Source of the DNA: Brevibacillus antibioticus
GTDB lineage: Bacteria; Bacillota; Bacilli; Brevibacillales; Brevibacillaceae
Length of the DNA: 64,000 nt
Reading direction: 5' to 3'
NCBI RefSeq assembly: GCF_005217615.1
Contig: NZ_SZNK01000001.1
Coordinates: 825,501-889,500 of the forward strand
The position numbers were made by a program, and so were the translations under genes. Positions 47,509 to 57,503 of the stretch are shown here, piece after piece (the first letter of the stretch is position 1; every line of letters begins with the position of its first letter). The notes below the pieces were generated by a model, which saw nothing but the letters and a program-made list of their open reading frames with translations, was not told where the DNA came from and ran no database searches.

Positions 47509-50328
47509 GTGCACAAAGGTTATCTCTCCCTCGTGTTGCATGCCCATCTGCCTTATGTCCGTCACGGGGATCGGGACGATCGCCTGGAAGAGCGCTGGGT
47601 GTATGAAGCCATGCTGGAATGCTATCTTCCCTTGCTCATGGTTTTCGACAAGCTCCTCTCAGACGGCATTGCTTTTCGCATGACCCTTGCTATTTCTCCG
47701 ACATTACTTTCCATGCTTGATGATGATCTGATCGTGACACGCTTTCGTACACATCTAGCAAAGACCGTTGAATTGGCTGGGAAGGAAGTCAAACGAACCG
47801 CATCTATCCCCCAAGAACACCGTATCGCCAAAATGTACGTGGAGCGTTTTCGAGGCATCATTGCCTATTGCCGAAAGTGGGATTTTCAACTGATCAAGGC
47901 ATTTCGGCATATCGCGGATAGCGAATGCCTCGAACTCATCACTTGCGCAGCCACGCACTCCTTTTTGCCCTATGTGGAAACAGAAGAGGCGATTCGGGCA
48001 CAGCTTCAGGTGGGCATCGATACACATGAGCGGATTCTTGGAAGACGTCCGAAGGGGATTTGGCTGCCAGAGTGCGGGTATACACCAGGACTGGATCGTT
48101 TGCTAAAAGAGGCAGGACTTCGTTATTTCTTTGTAGACAGTCACACGATAGAGCATGCAACGCCATTACCTCGCAGAGGGGTGCTGGCTCCCTTGTTCAC
48201 ACCGCATGATGTGGCTGCCTTTGCCCGAGATGAAGTTGCTTCCCGCCAAGTGTGGAGCTCGATCGATGGTTATCCAGGGGACTATGACTACCGTGAATAT
48301 TACAGGGATATCGGGTTTGACAGAGAGATGAGCTATATCGAGCCGTACATCCATCCTGACGGCATTCGTGTGCATACGGGTTTGAAATACTATCGGATCA
48401 CTGGAAAAGAAGGGGATAAAGACTGGTATGAGCCAAGCTGGGCGCGCGAAAAAGCAGCGTCACATGCGGGACATTTCTTGTATCACCGAGAGCGTCAAGT
48501 GGAGGAAGCCAGTCACTGGATGGATCGCAAGCCATTGGTCGTCGCTACTTATGATGCGGAGCTGTTTGGTCATTGGTGGTTCGAGGGTCCGCAGTTTTTG
48601 GATTTTCTTATGCGCAAAACGGTGTGCGATTCAAAAGAAGTGAAATTAATGACACCATCTGAATATTTGGAGGAGTATCCAGAGCAGGATCGCGGTCACT
48701 TGCCGATGTCAACGTGGGGGAGAAATGGCTACGGAGAAGTCTGGCTGAACGAGAACAATGGCTGGATATACAGGCATCTGCATCAAGCGGAGCGGGAATT
48801 GATCACAGCGATTACGACCTATTCTGAAAAGAAAGGAGATCACCTTGCCTTACGCTGCCTCAAGCAGGCCGCACGCGAATTGATGCTGGCTCAAAGCAGT
48901 GATTGGGCGTTTATTTTAGATGGTCAAACGGTCACACAGTATGCGGTGCAACGCATTCATGACCATTTGGTTCGCATGCGGGCTCTCTTGGCGATGTATC
49001 GAGAGGAACAACTGGATGAAGAGGCAATTACGCAAGCAGAAGCTGACTTTCCGATCTTTCCTGACTTGGATATCACGTTCTATTTGCCTAAACAAACGCA
49101 TAGAGTGAACGTATCGCGTCAATTGGTAGCGGCTACGCAAGGGCAGTCTTCGACAAAAACAGTTTTGATGCTTGCATGGGAATTTCCCCCTCATGTGGTA
49201 GGGGGGCTTGGTCGGGCTGTCTACGATCTCGCCAGGCATCTTGTCCAGCAAGGAATAGCGGTGCATGTGCTGACACGTGCGACAGATTCATGCTCCGTAG
49301 ATGAAACGATGGAAGGGGTTCACGTACACCGTTTGCCTACGTACATTCCCTCTGAACAAGCTGATTTTCTGGCTTGGGTGTTTCAACTGAATTTGGCGAT
49401 GGTCGATGCTACTTCCCAGCTCTGGTCACTCGGGGTGCGACCAGATATGATCCACGCTCACGATTGGCTAGTCAGCTGGGCTGCGATCGAACTGAAACGG
49501 AGGTACTCTCTACCGCTCGTCAGCACGATTCATGCATTGGAACATGGTCGGAATCAAGGCATTCATACAGCGTTGCAGCAAAGAATTCATGAGTGTGAAC
49601 GTACACTAACACAAAGCTCTGACGCGATGATCGTTTGCAGCAAGTATATGGAGTCGGAAGTCATACGCCTGTTTGGAACAACAACATCCCAATTACGTGT
49701 TATTCACAATGGTGTCGATCTCATTCCTCTACCAGATGTTAATCGTGAGCAGCTTCGGCAGGAATTGGCGATAGGGGATGGTCCTATTCTCTTTTTTGTA
49801 GGCCGCTTGGTCCAGGAAAAAGGGGTTCACCTATTGTTCGAAGCCATGGCAAAGCTGCGTGCTGAGTTTCCGCATGCAAGGTTGCTTGTAGCTGGCAGAG
49901 GACCGATGCAGGATGAGTGGAAGCAGTTGGTTCATCAGATGGGACTTTCTGAACAGGTCCACTTCGTGGGCTTCGTAGACGATAGAAGGCGAAATGAACT
50001 GTTCGCCTTGGCTGATGTGGCGGTATTCCCGAGCCTGTATGAGCCTTTTGGAATTGTTGCGCTGGAAGCGATGGCTTTGGGTACGCCTGTTCTGGTTGCG
50101 GATACGGGAGGGCTGCGAGAGCTCGTTCGCCATGGCGAAAATGGCGCCATGATGTACACAGGCGATCCCGAATCGCTGACGAATCAGCTCCGCTGGCTAC
50201 TGCGCGACCCTGATCAGCGGAATCGACTGGCCCAGACAGCTATGCAAGATGTTAAAGCGCTTTATAACTGGACACTTCTGGCTAGTCAAACCATCGATCT
50301 ATACCGTTCACTGGGCGTACCCGCTTAA
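47509..50328 (+). CDS. Fusion of GH57 (DUF1957) branching-enzyme domain and GT4 glycosyltransferase
   Basis: 939 residues in two enzymes. Residues 1 to about 520: GH57 with HAHLPYVRH, nucleophile Glu in GIWLPECGYTPG, and acid Asp in ATYDAELFGHWWFEG, the pattern of 1,4-alpha-glucan branching enzymes. Residues about 545-935: GT-B glycosyltransferase like glycogen/glucan synthases, with AWEFPPHVVGGLGRAVYDLA, FFVGRLVQEKGVHLL and the E-x7-E motif in EPFGIVALEAMALG. No signal peptide. GTG start after TGAGGTG. One chain would elongate and branch an alpha-glucan. Confidence 0.88.
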   Translation: MHKGYLSLVLHAHLPYVRHGDRDDRLEERWVYEAMLECYLPLLMVFDKLLSDGIAFRMTLAISPTLLSMLDDDLIVTRFRTHLAKTVELAGKEVKRTASIPQEHRIAKMYVERFRGIIAYCRKWDFQLIKAFRHIADSECLELITCAATHSFLPYVETEEAIRAQLQVGIDTHERILGRRPKGIWLPECGYTPGLDRLLKEAGLRYFFVDSHTIEHATPLPRRGVLAPLFTPHDVAAFARDEVASRQVWSSIDGYPGDYDYREYYRDIGFDREMSYIEPYIHPDGIRVHTGLKYYRITGKEGDKDWYEPSWAREKAASHAGHFLYHRERQVEEASHWMDRKPLVVATYDAELFGHWWFEGPQFLDFLMRKTVCDSKEVKLMTPSEYLEEYPEQDRGHLPMSTWGRNGYGEVWLNENNGWIYRHLHQAERELITAITTYSEKKGDHLALRCLKQAARELMLAQSSDWAFILDGQTVTQYAVQRIHDHLVRMRALLAMYREEQLDEEAITQAEADFPIFPDLDITFYLPKQTHRVNVSRQLVAATQGQSSTKTVLMLAWEFPPHVVGGLGRAVYDLARHLVQQGIAVHVLTRATDSCSVDETMEGVHVHRLPTYIPSEQADFLAWVFQLNLAMVDATSQLWSLGVRPDMIHAHDWLVSWAAIELKRRYSLPLVSTIHALEHGRNQGIHTALQQRIHECERTLTQSSDAMIVCSKYMESEVIRLFGTTTSQLRVIHNGVDLIPLPDVNREQLRQELAIGDGPILFFVGRLVQEKGVHLLFEAMAKLRAEFPHARLLVAGRGPMQDEWKQLVHQMGLSEQVHFVGFVDDRRRNELFALADVAVFPSLYEPFGIVALEAMALGTPVLVADTGGLRELVRHGENGAMMYTGDPESLTNQLRWLLRDPDQRNRLAQTAMQDVKALYNWTLLASQTIDLYRSLGVPA

Positions 50329-50377
50329 AATCGGCATGACAACATAGAATGCAACGATGAAGGAGGAAGAAAAGAAG

Positions 50378-52783
50378 ATGAAGGCAGTCATCATGGCTGG
50401 GGGAAAAGGTACACGACTACGTCCGTTAACATGCCACACGCCAAAACCAATGGTGCCACTCTTAAACCGGCCTTGCATGGAGTACACGATTGAGCTATTG
50501 AAAAAGCATGGGATTACAGAGATAGCAGTGACACTCCAGTATCTGCCTGATGTTATCCGCGATACGTTTGGTGATGGAACTCGCTACGGTGTTTCGCTCG
50601 TCTATTTCGAAGAAACGATTCCGTTGGGCACGGCAGGCAGTGTGAAAAACTGCGCCGATTTTCTCAATGAGCGTTTTGTTGTAATCAGTGGAGATACGTT
50701 GACAGACATCGATTTGTCGGCAGCCATACGTTTCCATGAGCAAAATAACGCACTGGCTACGTTGATTTTGACGCGCGTGGAAACACCGCTGGAATTCGGA
50801 GTTGTCATGACAGATGAGGGCGGACGCATTACCCGTTTTTTAGAAAAACCGAGCTGGGCGGAGGTTTTTAGCGATACGGTGAATACCGGGATATACGTCT
50901 GCGAGCCCGAGGTCTTGTCTTATATAGAAGAAGAGCGGGAAGTGGATTTCAGCAAGGAAATTTTCCCGTCCTTTTTACAAGCAGCAAAGCCTCTATACGG
51001 ATATGAGGCAAACGGTTATTGGTCTGATATTGGCTCTTTGGAGGTTTACCAGCAAGCCCAGTTTGATTTGCTGGATGGACGCGTACATCTTGAAATAAAA
51101 GCACAGGAAATCGCACCGCGCATTTTCTTGGAAAATGATGTTCGCATCGATTCATCAGTCCGTTTGGAAGGCCCTGTCTATATCGGTGAAAATGTACACT
51201 TGCAAGCTGGAGTTGCCGTAGGTGCTTATTCCATTCTGGGGAAAAATACGATGATTTCGTCTGGTACGAAGCTGTCCCGGGCGATCATTTGGGAAAATAG
51301 TGTCATTGGGAAAAAGACAGAGATCACAGGAACGACCCTCTGCCGCAACACTAGAATTGCAGATTGCGTACAACTCGGGGAAGGGGCGGTCATTGGAGAC
51401 CAGTGCTTGATAGGGGCGAAGTCAGTGGTAAAGGCAGGGATCAAAATTTGGCCGGATAAGGAAGTCGGGGAAAATGCGATTGTCACCACCTCGCTCATCT
51501 ACGGTGCCAAGCAAACCAAAAATTTGTTTGGGACGCATGGAATCAAGGGTATTGGCAACGTTGATATTACGCCCGAATTCGTTACAAGACTTGCTGCTGC
51601 GTATGCATATTTATTACAAGCAGGGGATAAAATTGCTCTTTCGGCATGCTCACACCCATTTGCTCAGCTATTGAAGCATAGCATCATGACTAGCTTGTGC
51701 TCTTCCGGAATTGATACCGTCGATCTCGGGATTGGGAATTCGCCCTTGATTCGATACGGAGTGCGCACGCTGGATTGCAAAGGCGGCATTCATATTTATA
51801 TGGCAGAGCCTGTGGATGATAAAGAGTTTGTTATCCAATTCATCGATCATGCGTGCTTGCCGATTTCTCGTGATATGGAGCGCAAAATTGAGAATGCTTA
51901 CTGGCAAGAGACGTATGTTCGCAACCTGAATCGGTTGGGAGCACTACAAGTCGAGCATCAGGTACAAGAGGCTTATCTTCACGCTTTGGTCCAACAGTTG
52001 AATGTATCGTCCATCCAGCGTCAGCGCTTCCACCTGTTGATCGATTGTGAACAGCGTTTTTTCCCGAGTTTTCTTGCGCCTCTTTTGCATGCACTGGGAG
52101 TTACTGCCGATTACAGCTCCATACAAGAAGGTATTCGTAAAAAGGGAGCGGATTTAGGCGTTCGTCTCGATAAAAATGGCGAGCAATTTACCTTGTTTAC
52201 CGAGCATGGAGAGAAGCTAGGAAACGAGCAGATCACGGCTCTGCAACTGCTGGCTTGCAGTGGTCAACACCGGCGCATTGGTCTTCCTGTGAGTGCACCG
52301 ATTGAATTGGAGCATATGGCCCAGCTATTGCAAATGGAGGTTGTACGCACCAAGGTCTCACCGCGCTCCATGATGGAGGTATCGAGCGAACAGCGTTTTC
52401 ATCCGATGTTTGACGCCGTGTACAGCCTCATGAGAATTCTTTCGTATCTCGCTTCTGAGGAAAAACCGCTCAGCGTTTTATTGGAGCTGCTGCCAGCGTG
52501 CCATATGGAGAAAAAGACTGTCTTTTGCCCATGGGCAGCAAAAGGGAAGGTCATGCGCAGAGTGATGGAAGAAAACAAAGGCAAGCTGGTGGAGCTCGTC
52601 GATGGAATCAAGGTATACGATTCGAACGGCTGGGTGCTGATTTTACCCGATTCAGAGGATTCGCACGTAAAGGTGATTTCGCAAGGGGCGACGGCAGAGA
52701 CCGCAGCTACGCTTGCTTCTTCCTACGCGAGGCGAATTGCCGAATATCAGTTTCACGAAAAGAGAGAGATCGACAGCCTATAA
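50378..52783 (+). CDS. Sugar-1-phosphate nucleotidyltransferase fused to degenerate phosphohexomutase domain
   Basis: 801 residues. N-terminal nucleotidyltransferase (AGGKGTRLRPLT, GDTLTDIDL, EKPSW), about 1-230; left-handed beta-helix hexapeptide repeats, about 245-370; and a phosphomannomutase-like C-terminal half. That half lacks the phosphoserine loop (CKGGIHIYMAEPVDD where ASHNP is expected) and the metal loop (VRLDKNGEQF instead of GDxDxD), so it should be catalytically dead. GDP-mannose or NDP-glucose formation is the likely activity. ATG 50378 follows AAGGAGGAAG. Confidence 0.87.
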   Translation: MKAVIMAGGKGTRLRPLTCHTPKPMVPLLNRPCMEYTIELLKKHGITEIAVTLQYLPDVIRDTFGDGTRYGVSLVYFEETIPLGTAGSVKNCADFLNERFVVISGDTLTDIDLSAAIRFHEQNNALATLILTRVETPLEFGVVMTDEGGRITRFLEKPSWAEVFSDTVNTGIYVCEPEVLSYIEEEREVDFSKEIFPSFLQAAKPLYGYEANGYWSDIGSLEVYQQAQFDLLDGRVHLEIKAQEIAPRIFLENDVRIDSSVRLEGPVYIGENVHLQAGVAVGAYSILGKNTMISSGTKLSRAIIWENSVIGKKTEITGTTLCRNTRIADCVQLGEGAVIGDQCLIGAKSVVKAGIKIWPDKEVGENAIVTTSLIYGAKQTKNLFGTHGIKGIGNVDITPEFVTRLAAAYAYLLQAGDKIALSACSHPFAQLLKHSIMTSLCSSGIDTVDLGIGNSPLIRYGVRTLDCKGGIHIYMAEPVDDKEFVIQFIDHACLPISRDMERKIENAYWQETYVRNLNRLGALQVEHQVQEAYLHALVQQLNVSSIQRQRFHLLIDCEQRFFPSFLAPLLHALGVTADYSSIQEGIRKKGADLGVRLDKNGEQFTLFTEHGEKLGNEQITALQLLACSGQHRRIGLPVSAPIELEHMAQLLQMEVVRTKVSPRSMMEVSSEQRFHPMFDAVYSLMRILSYLASEEKPLSVLLELLPACHMEKKTVFCPWAAKGKVMRRVMEENKGKLVELVDGIKVYDSNGWVLILPDSEDSHVKVISQGATAETAATLASSYARRIAEYQFHEKREIDSL

Positions 52784-52801
52784 CGAAAAGGACGTGAAGG
52801 C

Positions 52802-54763
52802 ATGCCGAGACCGCTCGTCGTCGGGAACGGAAAACTGCTGATTAATTTTGATGACAAGCTGCACATGCGAGATCTCTATTTTCCGTATGTCGGCCAACTG
52901 AATCATGTCGGGGGACATTTTAGCAAGCTGGGGCTTTGGGTGCAAGGTCGCTTTTCATGGCTGGATGAAGACGGCTGGACGCGAAAGCTCGGATACGGAC
53001 AGGAGTCTTTGGTGACAGATGTTCATGCCCATCATGAACATCTGGGCATCTCCCTGCAAATCGCAGATGGGGTACATCAGCGTGACCCGATTTATTTGAA
53101 AAAGGTGTCAGTCCGAAATCTTGCGAGCGAGGTGCGGGAGGTCAGGCTGTTTTTTCATCACGATTTCAGCCTGAATGAGACGGAGGTAGGGGATACCGCT
53201 GTTTTTGACCCCATCCTGCGCACCATTTATCACTACAAGCGCAATGTGTACATCATGGCGAATGGAAAAACGGATACGGGTGGGATCAATCAATATAGCG
53301 TCGGGATCAAGCGGTTCAACTACGCGGAGGGGACCTGGAGGGACGCGGAGGATGGTCTTTTGTCCGGCAATCCGATCGCACAAGGCTCCGTAGATAGTAC
53401 GATCTCTTTTTCCCTCATACTGCAACCCCAAGAAGAGAAGGCGCTCTTTTACTGGATGTGCATTGGTGAATCGTATGAGGATGTCAAAGGATTGAACCAG
53501 TATGTACTGGAAAGTGATCCGGAACATTTGCTCAGTCGGGTCGCGGTGTATTGGCAGCGTTGGGTCAATAAGGAAGAGCGGGACTTTGCTGATCTTCCGG
53601 CAGAGGTTGTCAATCTGTACAAGACCAGCTTGCTTCTCGTGCGCACGCAAATCGATCAAGACGGAGCGATTCTCGCTGCGAATGACTCGGATATTCTTCA
53701 ATTCAATCGCGACCATTACAGCTACATGTGGCCAAGAGACGGGGCGTTGATTGCGAGTGCGATGGCGAAAGCGGGCTACACGGGAGTGATCGCACCCTTT
53801 TTCCGATTTTGCGCGGATGCATTGAACAAGGAAGGGTATTTGCTGCACAAGTACAATCCGGATGGGTCTGTCGGCTCCAGTTGGCATCCCTATATCGTTG
53901 ACGGAGAAATTCAGCTCCCGATTCAGGAGGATGAGACGGCGCTTGTGCTGTACGCGCTCTGGGAGCAATACAAGAGCGGCAAGCAAATTGAAGACTGTCA
54001 AGCGCTCTATCCCACGCTGGTTCGTCCAGCGGCTCGCTTTTTGCTGGAGTATGTCCATCCAGAGCTGCAACTCCCAAATCCGAGCTACGACTTATGGGAA
54101 GAGCGACGGGGAATTTTTACGTTTACCAGTGCTACGGTTTTCGCAGGCTTGATGGCTGCGGCTCGTTTTGCCCAGTTGTTCGGGGATGAACGGCGCTACA
54201 AACGCTATACAGAAGGGGCAGAGCGCATTCGCGGGGCAATGGAAAAACATCTGTACGACCATGAAATCGGGCGTTTTCTGCGTGGGATTTATGTTAGAGC
54301 AGATGGGAGTGTCGAAAAGGATTTCACGGTGGAGAGCAGCTTGTTCGTCTTGTTTGCGCTTGATGTGTTTTCCGTAGATGATCCGAGAGTTGAGCGGACA
54401 ATGGATGCTGTCAAAAAGAGTTTGCGGGTAGACACGGCGATTGGTGGAATTGCTCGCTATCAAGGGGATTACTATTTCAAAAAATCACATGACACGGTGA
54501 AGGTACCAGGAAATCCATGGATCATTTGCACCTTATGGGTGGCTGATTGGGAAATTGCCAAGGCAAAATCGCTCGATGAACTCCAAGAGCCAAAGAACAG
54601 ACTGACCTGGGTCGTACGGCATGCCCTACAAAGCGGTGTGCTATCCGAACAGCTCGATCCGTATACAGGTGCTCCCGTATCCGTTGCACCCCTGACGTGG
54701 TCGCATGCTACTTATGTGGCCACTGTTTTGCGATATTTGGAGAAGGTGAATGAGCTGCGGTAA
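52802..54763 (+). CDS. GH15 family glucoamylase-type enzyme, cytoplasmic
   Basis: 653 residues: an N-terminal beta-sandwich (about 1-270) and an (alpha/alpha)6 barrel. The acid/base pair is seen as Glu in SYDLWEERRG and Glu in LSEQLDPYTG; SYMWPRDGALIA and PWIICTLW are further GH15 motifs. No signal peptide, so it works inside the cell, releasing glucose from alpha-glucans or related alpha-glucosides (some members are trehalases). ATG after AAGGACGTGAAGGC. Confidence 0.88.
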   Translation: MPRPLVVGNGKLLINFDDKLHMRDLYFPYVGQLNHVGGHFSKLGLWVQGRFSWLDEDGWTRKLGYGQESLVTDVHAHHEHLGISLQIADGVHQRDPIYLKKVSVRNLASEVREVRLFFHHDFSLNETEVGDTAVFDPILRTIYHYKRNVYIMANGKTDTGGINQYSVGIKRFNYAEGTWRDAEDGLLSGNPIAQGSVDSTISFSLILQPQEEKALFYWMCIGESYEDVKGLNQYVLESDPEHLLSRVAVYWQRWVNKEERDFADLPAEVVNLYKTSLLLVRTQIDQDGAILAANDSDILQFNRDHYSYMWPRDGALIASAMAKAGYTGVIAPFFRFCADALNKEGYLLHKYNPDGSVGSSWHPYIVDGEIQLPIQEDETALVLYALWEQYKSGKQIEDCQALYPTLVRPAARFLLEYVHPELQLPNPSYDLWEERRGIFTFTSATVFAGLMAAARFAQLFGDERRYKRYTEGAERIRGAMEKHLYDHEIGRFLRGIYVRADGSVEKDFTVESSLFVLFALDVFSVDDPRVERTMDAVKKSLRVDTAIGGIARYQGDYYFKKSHDTVKVPGNPWIICTLWVADWEIAKAKSLDELQEPKNRLTWVVRHALQSGVLSEQLDPYTGAPVSVAPLTWSHATYVATVLRYLEKVNELR

Positions 54764-54782
54764 CGAGGGGAGAGATGAGGGG

Positions 54783-56207
54783 ATGACAACGATCCGTTTC
54801 GGTACGGACGGTTGGCGCGACATAATCGCAGATGGCTTTACTGTCGAGAATGTCCGTATTGTCGCACAAGCCATCGCCAGCTATACCAAAGAAATCGGTC
54901 AACAGGAGCAGCCTGTTTTGGTCGGGCACGACACGCGGTTTCTGGGGAGACGCTTTGCAAAGGAGGTTGCAGCTGTCCTGACCGCAAATGACATTCGTAC
55001 CTATTTGGTGAACGAGGCAGCGCCAACGCCTGCCGTAGCCTTTGGAGTGAAGCATTTTGCAGCGAGTGGCGCAATCATGATCACGGCCAGTCACAATCCA
55101 CCCGAATATAACGGAATCAAATACATTCCGGATTACGCTGGACCAGCAACGCCTGCGATCACGCAAAGATTGGAAGAGTGGATCACCGAAACCTGCCAGA
55201 CCAAATCGGTGCATACGATTACCCTCGCGGAAGCAAAGGCCCGCAAGCTGCTACAAGTCATTGTGCTGCGTCCTCATTACGAGGCGCATCTGAGACGGAT
55301 GATAAACATGGATGTTTTGAAAAACTCTTCCTTATCGGTTGTTGTCGATGCCATGCATGGTGCCGGTATGGGCTACGTGAGCGGTTTTTTGTCAGAGGCG
55401 GGGGTGACAAACGTCGGAATCCGAGAAGTCCCGGATGCGGCTTTTGGTGGAGATTTGCCTGAGCCAAACGATAAGCATTTGCATTTGCTAAAAAAAGAAG
55501 TTGTAGAACGCCAAGCATCTCTAGGTCTAGCCAATGACGGGGATGCGGATCGCTTCGGAGTCGTCGACCGCTTCGGACAATATATCACGCCAAATGAAGC
55601 ACTCGTCCTGCTGACCTATCATTTGCGAAAAAATCGTGGCTTTACCGGACGGATTGTCAGGACAGTAGCAACCACGCATCTACTAGATCGGATGGCTACG
55701 CATTATGGTCTTGAGCTGGTGGAGACGCCGGTCGGTTTCAAATACGTCGGTGAGGAAATGCGCAAAGGCGACGTGCTCATTGGTGGAGAGGAAAGTGGCG
55801 GTGCCAGCATTCTCGGTCACATCCCAGAGAAGGACGGCGTACTCATCAATTTGTTGCTCGCGGAGATGTGCGCGTATGAAAACAAAGGAATCGATCAAAT
55901 ACTGAGAGACGTATACGAACAGTTCGGCGAGCTGTTCCATACGCGGCTTGATATAAAATTGCCGGAAAAGGATCAATGGGTACAGCAAATGATCGCTACG
56001 CCACCTGCACTTATAGGTCCTTATCAGGTTTTAGAGATTCAACGAGTGGATGGGGTCAAGCTATTGCTCGAGGAGGGTCATTGGGTCTTGATCCGTCCTT
56101 CTGGCACGGAACCTTTGGTGCGTATTTATTGTGAAGCAACGAATGCGACAGCCTTGCAGAAGCTGCAAGATGCGATTCACGAATGGTTTTTGGAGATTAA
56201 TGTGTAA
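54783..56207 (+). CDS. Phosphoglucomutase/phosphomannomutase
   Basis: 474-residue alpha-D-phosphohexomutase with every active loop intact: Ser103 in MITASHNPPEYNG, metal loop GDGDADRFGV (read GDADRFG), sugar loop GGEESGG and phosphate loop RPSGTEPLVRIY. It interconverts hexose 1- and 6-phosphates and could feed the upstream nucleotidyltransferase. ATG 54783 rather than 54750 because the latter overlaps the GH15 stop; the ribosome site GGGGAGAG is slightly distant. Followed by a terminator. Confidence 0.9.
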   Translation: MTTIRFGTDGWRDIIADGFTVENVRIVAQAIASYTKEIGQQEQPVLVGHDTRFLGRRFAKEVAAVLTANDIRTYLVNEAAPTPAVAFGVKHFAASGAIMITASHNPPEYNGIKYIPDYAGPATPAITQRLEEWITETCQTKSVHTITLAEAKARKLLQVIVLRPHYEAHLRRMINMDVLKNSSLSVVVDAMHGAGMGYVSGFLSEAGVTNVGIREVPDAAFGGDLPEPNDKHLHLLKKEVVERQASLGLANDGDADRFGVVDRFGQYITPNEALVLLTYHLRKNRGFTGRIVRTVATTHLLDRMATHYGLELVETPVGFKYVGEEMRKGDVLIGGEESGGASILGHIPEKDGVLINLLLAEMCAYENKGIDQILRDVYEQFGELFHTRLDIKLPEKDQWVQQMIATPPALIGPYQVLEIQRVDGVKLLLEEGHWVLIRPSGTEPLVRIYCEATNATALQKLQDAIHEWFLEINV

Positions 56208-56216
56208 ACTCAGAAG

Positions 56217-56254
56217 GAAGAGCCTGCATGAATGTGCCAGGTTCTTCTTTTTTT
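56217..56254 (+). terminator. Terminator after phosphohexomutase gene
   Basis: GAAGAGCCTG pairs (with G-T) with CAGGTTCTTC, followed by TTTTTTT. Confidence 0.75.
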
Positions 56255-56268
56255 CGTGGGGTCCTTTA

Positions 56269-56766
56269 ATGCGGCTGCGGAGAAGAGAAGAATATTTCCA
56301 GTCTAGGCTCCAGGCTCCGTCCCGCTGTGGGCTAGACTGTCCGCTCCGAAGGGATTCGCGGGGAAACGCAAAAGTGGTAGCCGCTTCGTCGTACAGGCAC
56401 GGTTGCGTTTCTTTTGCCCGCGAATCCCTTCTCCGCTCGGCAGGACTCCACAAGTCGCTACGTCTGGAAATATTCTTCTCTGTCGTAACTGATGATATTT
56501 CTTCATTCTTTCAAAGCTTTAAAAAGCGGGGGAAACTCGTAAAGCTCGTAGAGGAAACAGGAGAAATAAGCGAAGATCTTAGGGACACCGACCGAGGCGC
56601 AATGAAAAAAGAGAAACAAGCTTTTAGCGTCCACCTCTGAGATGCCTCCTGAAAGGACGACTTTGGACGCGGGTTTCGCTTTTTTTCATGAAGCCGGGCA
56701 GTCAATCCCACAGGCGGTGGCCCTAGAATCTGAGCGTTTTCTCCTGTTTCCTCCCAGCCACAACAG
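56269..56766. repeat. 498-bp repeat unit, copy 1, made of two long palindromes
   Basis: Palindrome A: 56284-56301 is the exact complement of 56464-56481 (18 bp), and 56348-56362 of 56417-56431 (15 bp). Palindrome B: 56551-56566 pairs exactly with 56738-56753 (16 bp), 56602-56617 with 56673-56689 nearly, and 56627-56633 with 56664-56670. Frames readable on both strands are by-products of the symmetry and I do not call them genes. Confidence 0.9.
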
Positions 56767-56784
56767 TTGCTTGAAGATCCGTCT

Positions 56785-57282
56785 ATGCGGCTGCGGAGAA
56801 GAGAAGAATATTTCCAGTCTAGGCTCCAGGCTCCGTCCCGCTGTGGGCTAGACTGTCCGCTCCGAAGGGATTCGCGGGGAAACGCAAAAGTGGTAGCCGC
56901 TTCGTCGTACAGGCACGGTTGCGTTTCTTTTGCCCGCGAATCCCTTCTCCGCTCGGCAGGACTCCACAAGTCGCTACGTCTGGAAATATTCTTCTCTGTC
57001 GTAACTGATGATATTTCTTCATTCTTTCAAAGCTTTAAAAAGCGGGGGAAACTCGTAAAGCTCGTAGAGGAAACAGGAGAAATAAGCGAAGATCTTAGGG
57101 ACACCGACCGAGGCGCAATGAAAAAAGAGAAACAAGCTTTTAGCGTCCACCTCTGAGATGCCTCCTGAAAGGACGACTTTGGACGCGGGTTTCGCTTTTT
57201 TTCATGGAGCCGGGCAGTCAATCCCACAGGGGGTGGCCCTAGAATCTGAGCGTTTTCTCCTGTTTCCTCCCCACCACAACAG
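56785..57282. repeat. 498-bp repeat unit, copy 2
   Basis: Same sequence as copy 1 offset by 516 bp, with only a few base changes, mostly near the right end. An 18-bp spacer separates the copies. Positions 57283-57503 after it hold no frame or structure I can support. Confidence 0.9.
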
Positions 57283-57503
57283 CAACGTACAAGACCCCCA
57301 TTTACCAAATCAAAAAAATGAGGTATTCTTGTCCATATGCAATCCTTTCATTGGAATTGGACAGGACTACCTGGCCTCACCAGTGCAAAGGATTTTTTGC
57401 CCCTTATGTAGGAAGTGTCTGAATGATCGTAGTAGATGAACCTTCATCAATTTTGTTTTAACGTAATTCGAAGTCGGTAACTGATGAGAGATGATGAGAA
57501 ACG

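Noticed and set aside
53108-54070. 320-codon minus-strand frame opposite the GH15 gene
   Set aside because: Antisense to an intact enzyme gene with catalytic motifs; no start signal.
56131-56640. Plus-strand frame of 169 codons across the hexomutase end and the first repeat
   Set aside because: Starts out of frame inside the hexomutase gene, crosses its terminator and continues into the palindromic repeat.
56511-56969. Minus-strand frames of 130-152 codons within the 498-bp repeats
   Set aside because: They run through the palindromes and repeat in both copies; open frames follow from the inverted symmetry, with no ribosome site or recognisable domain.
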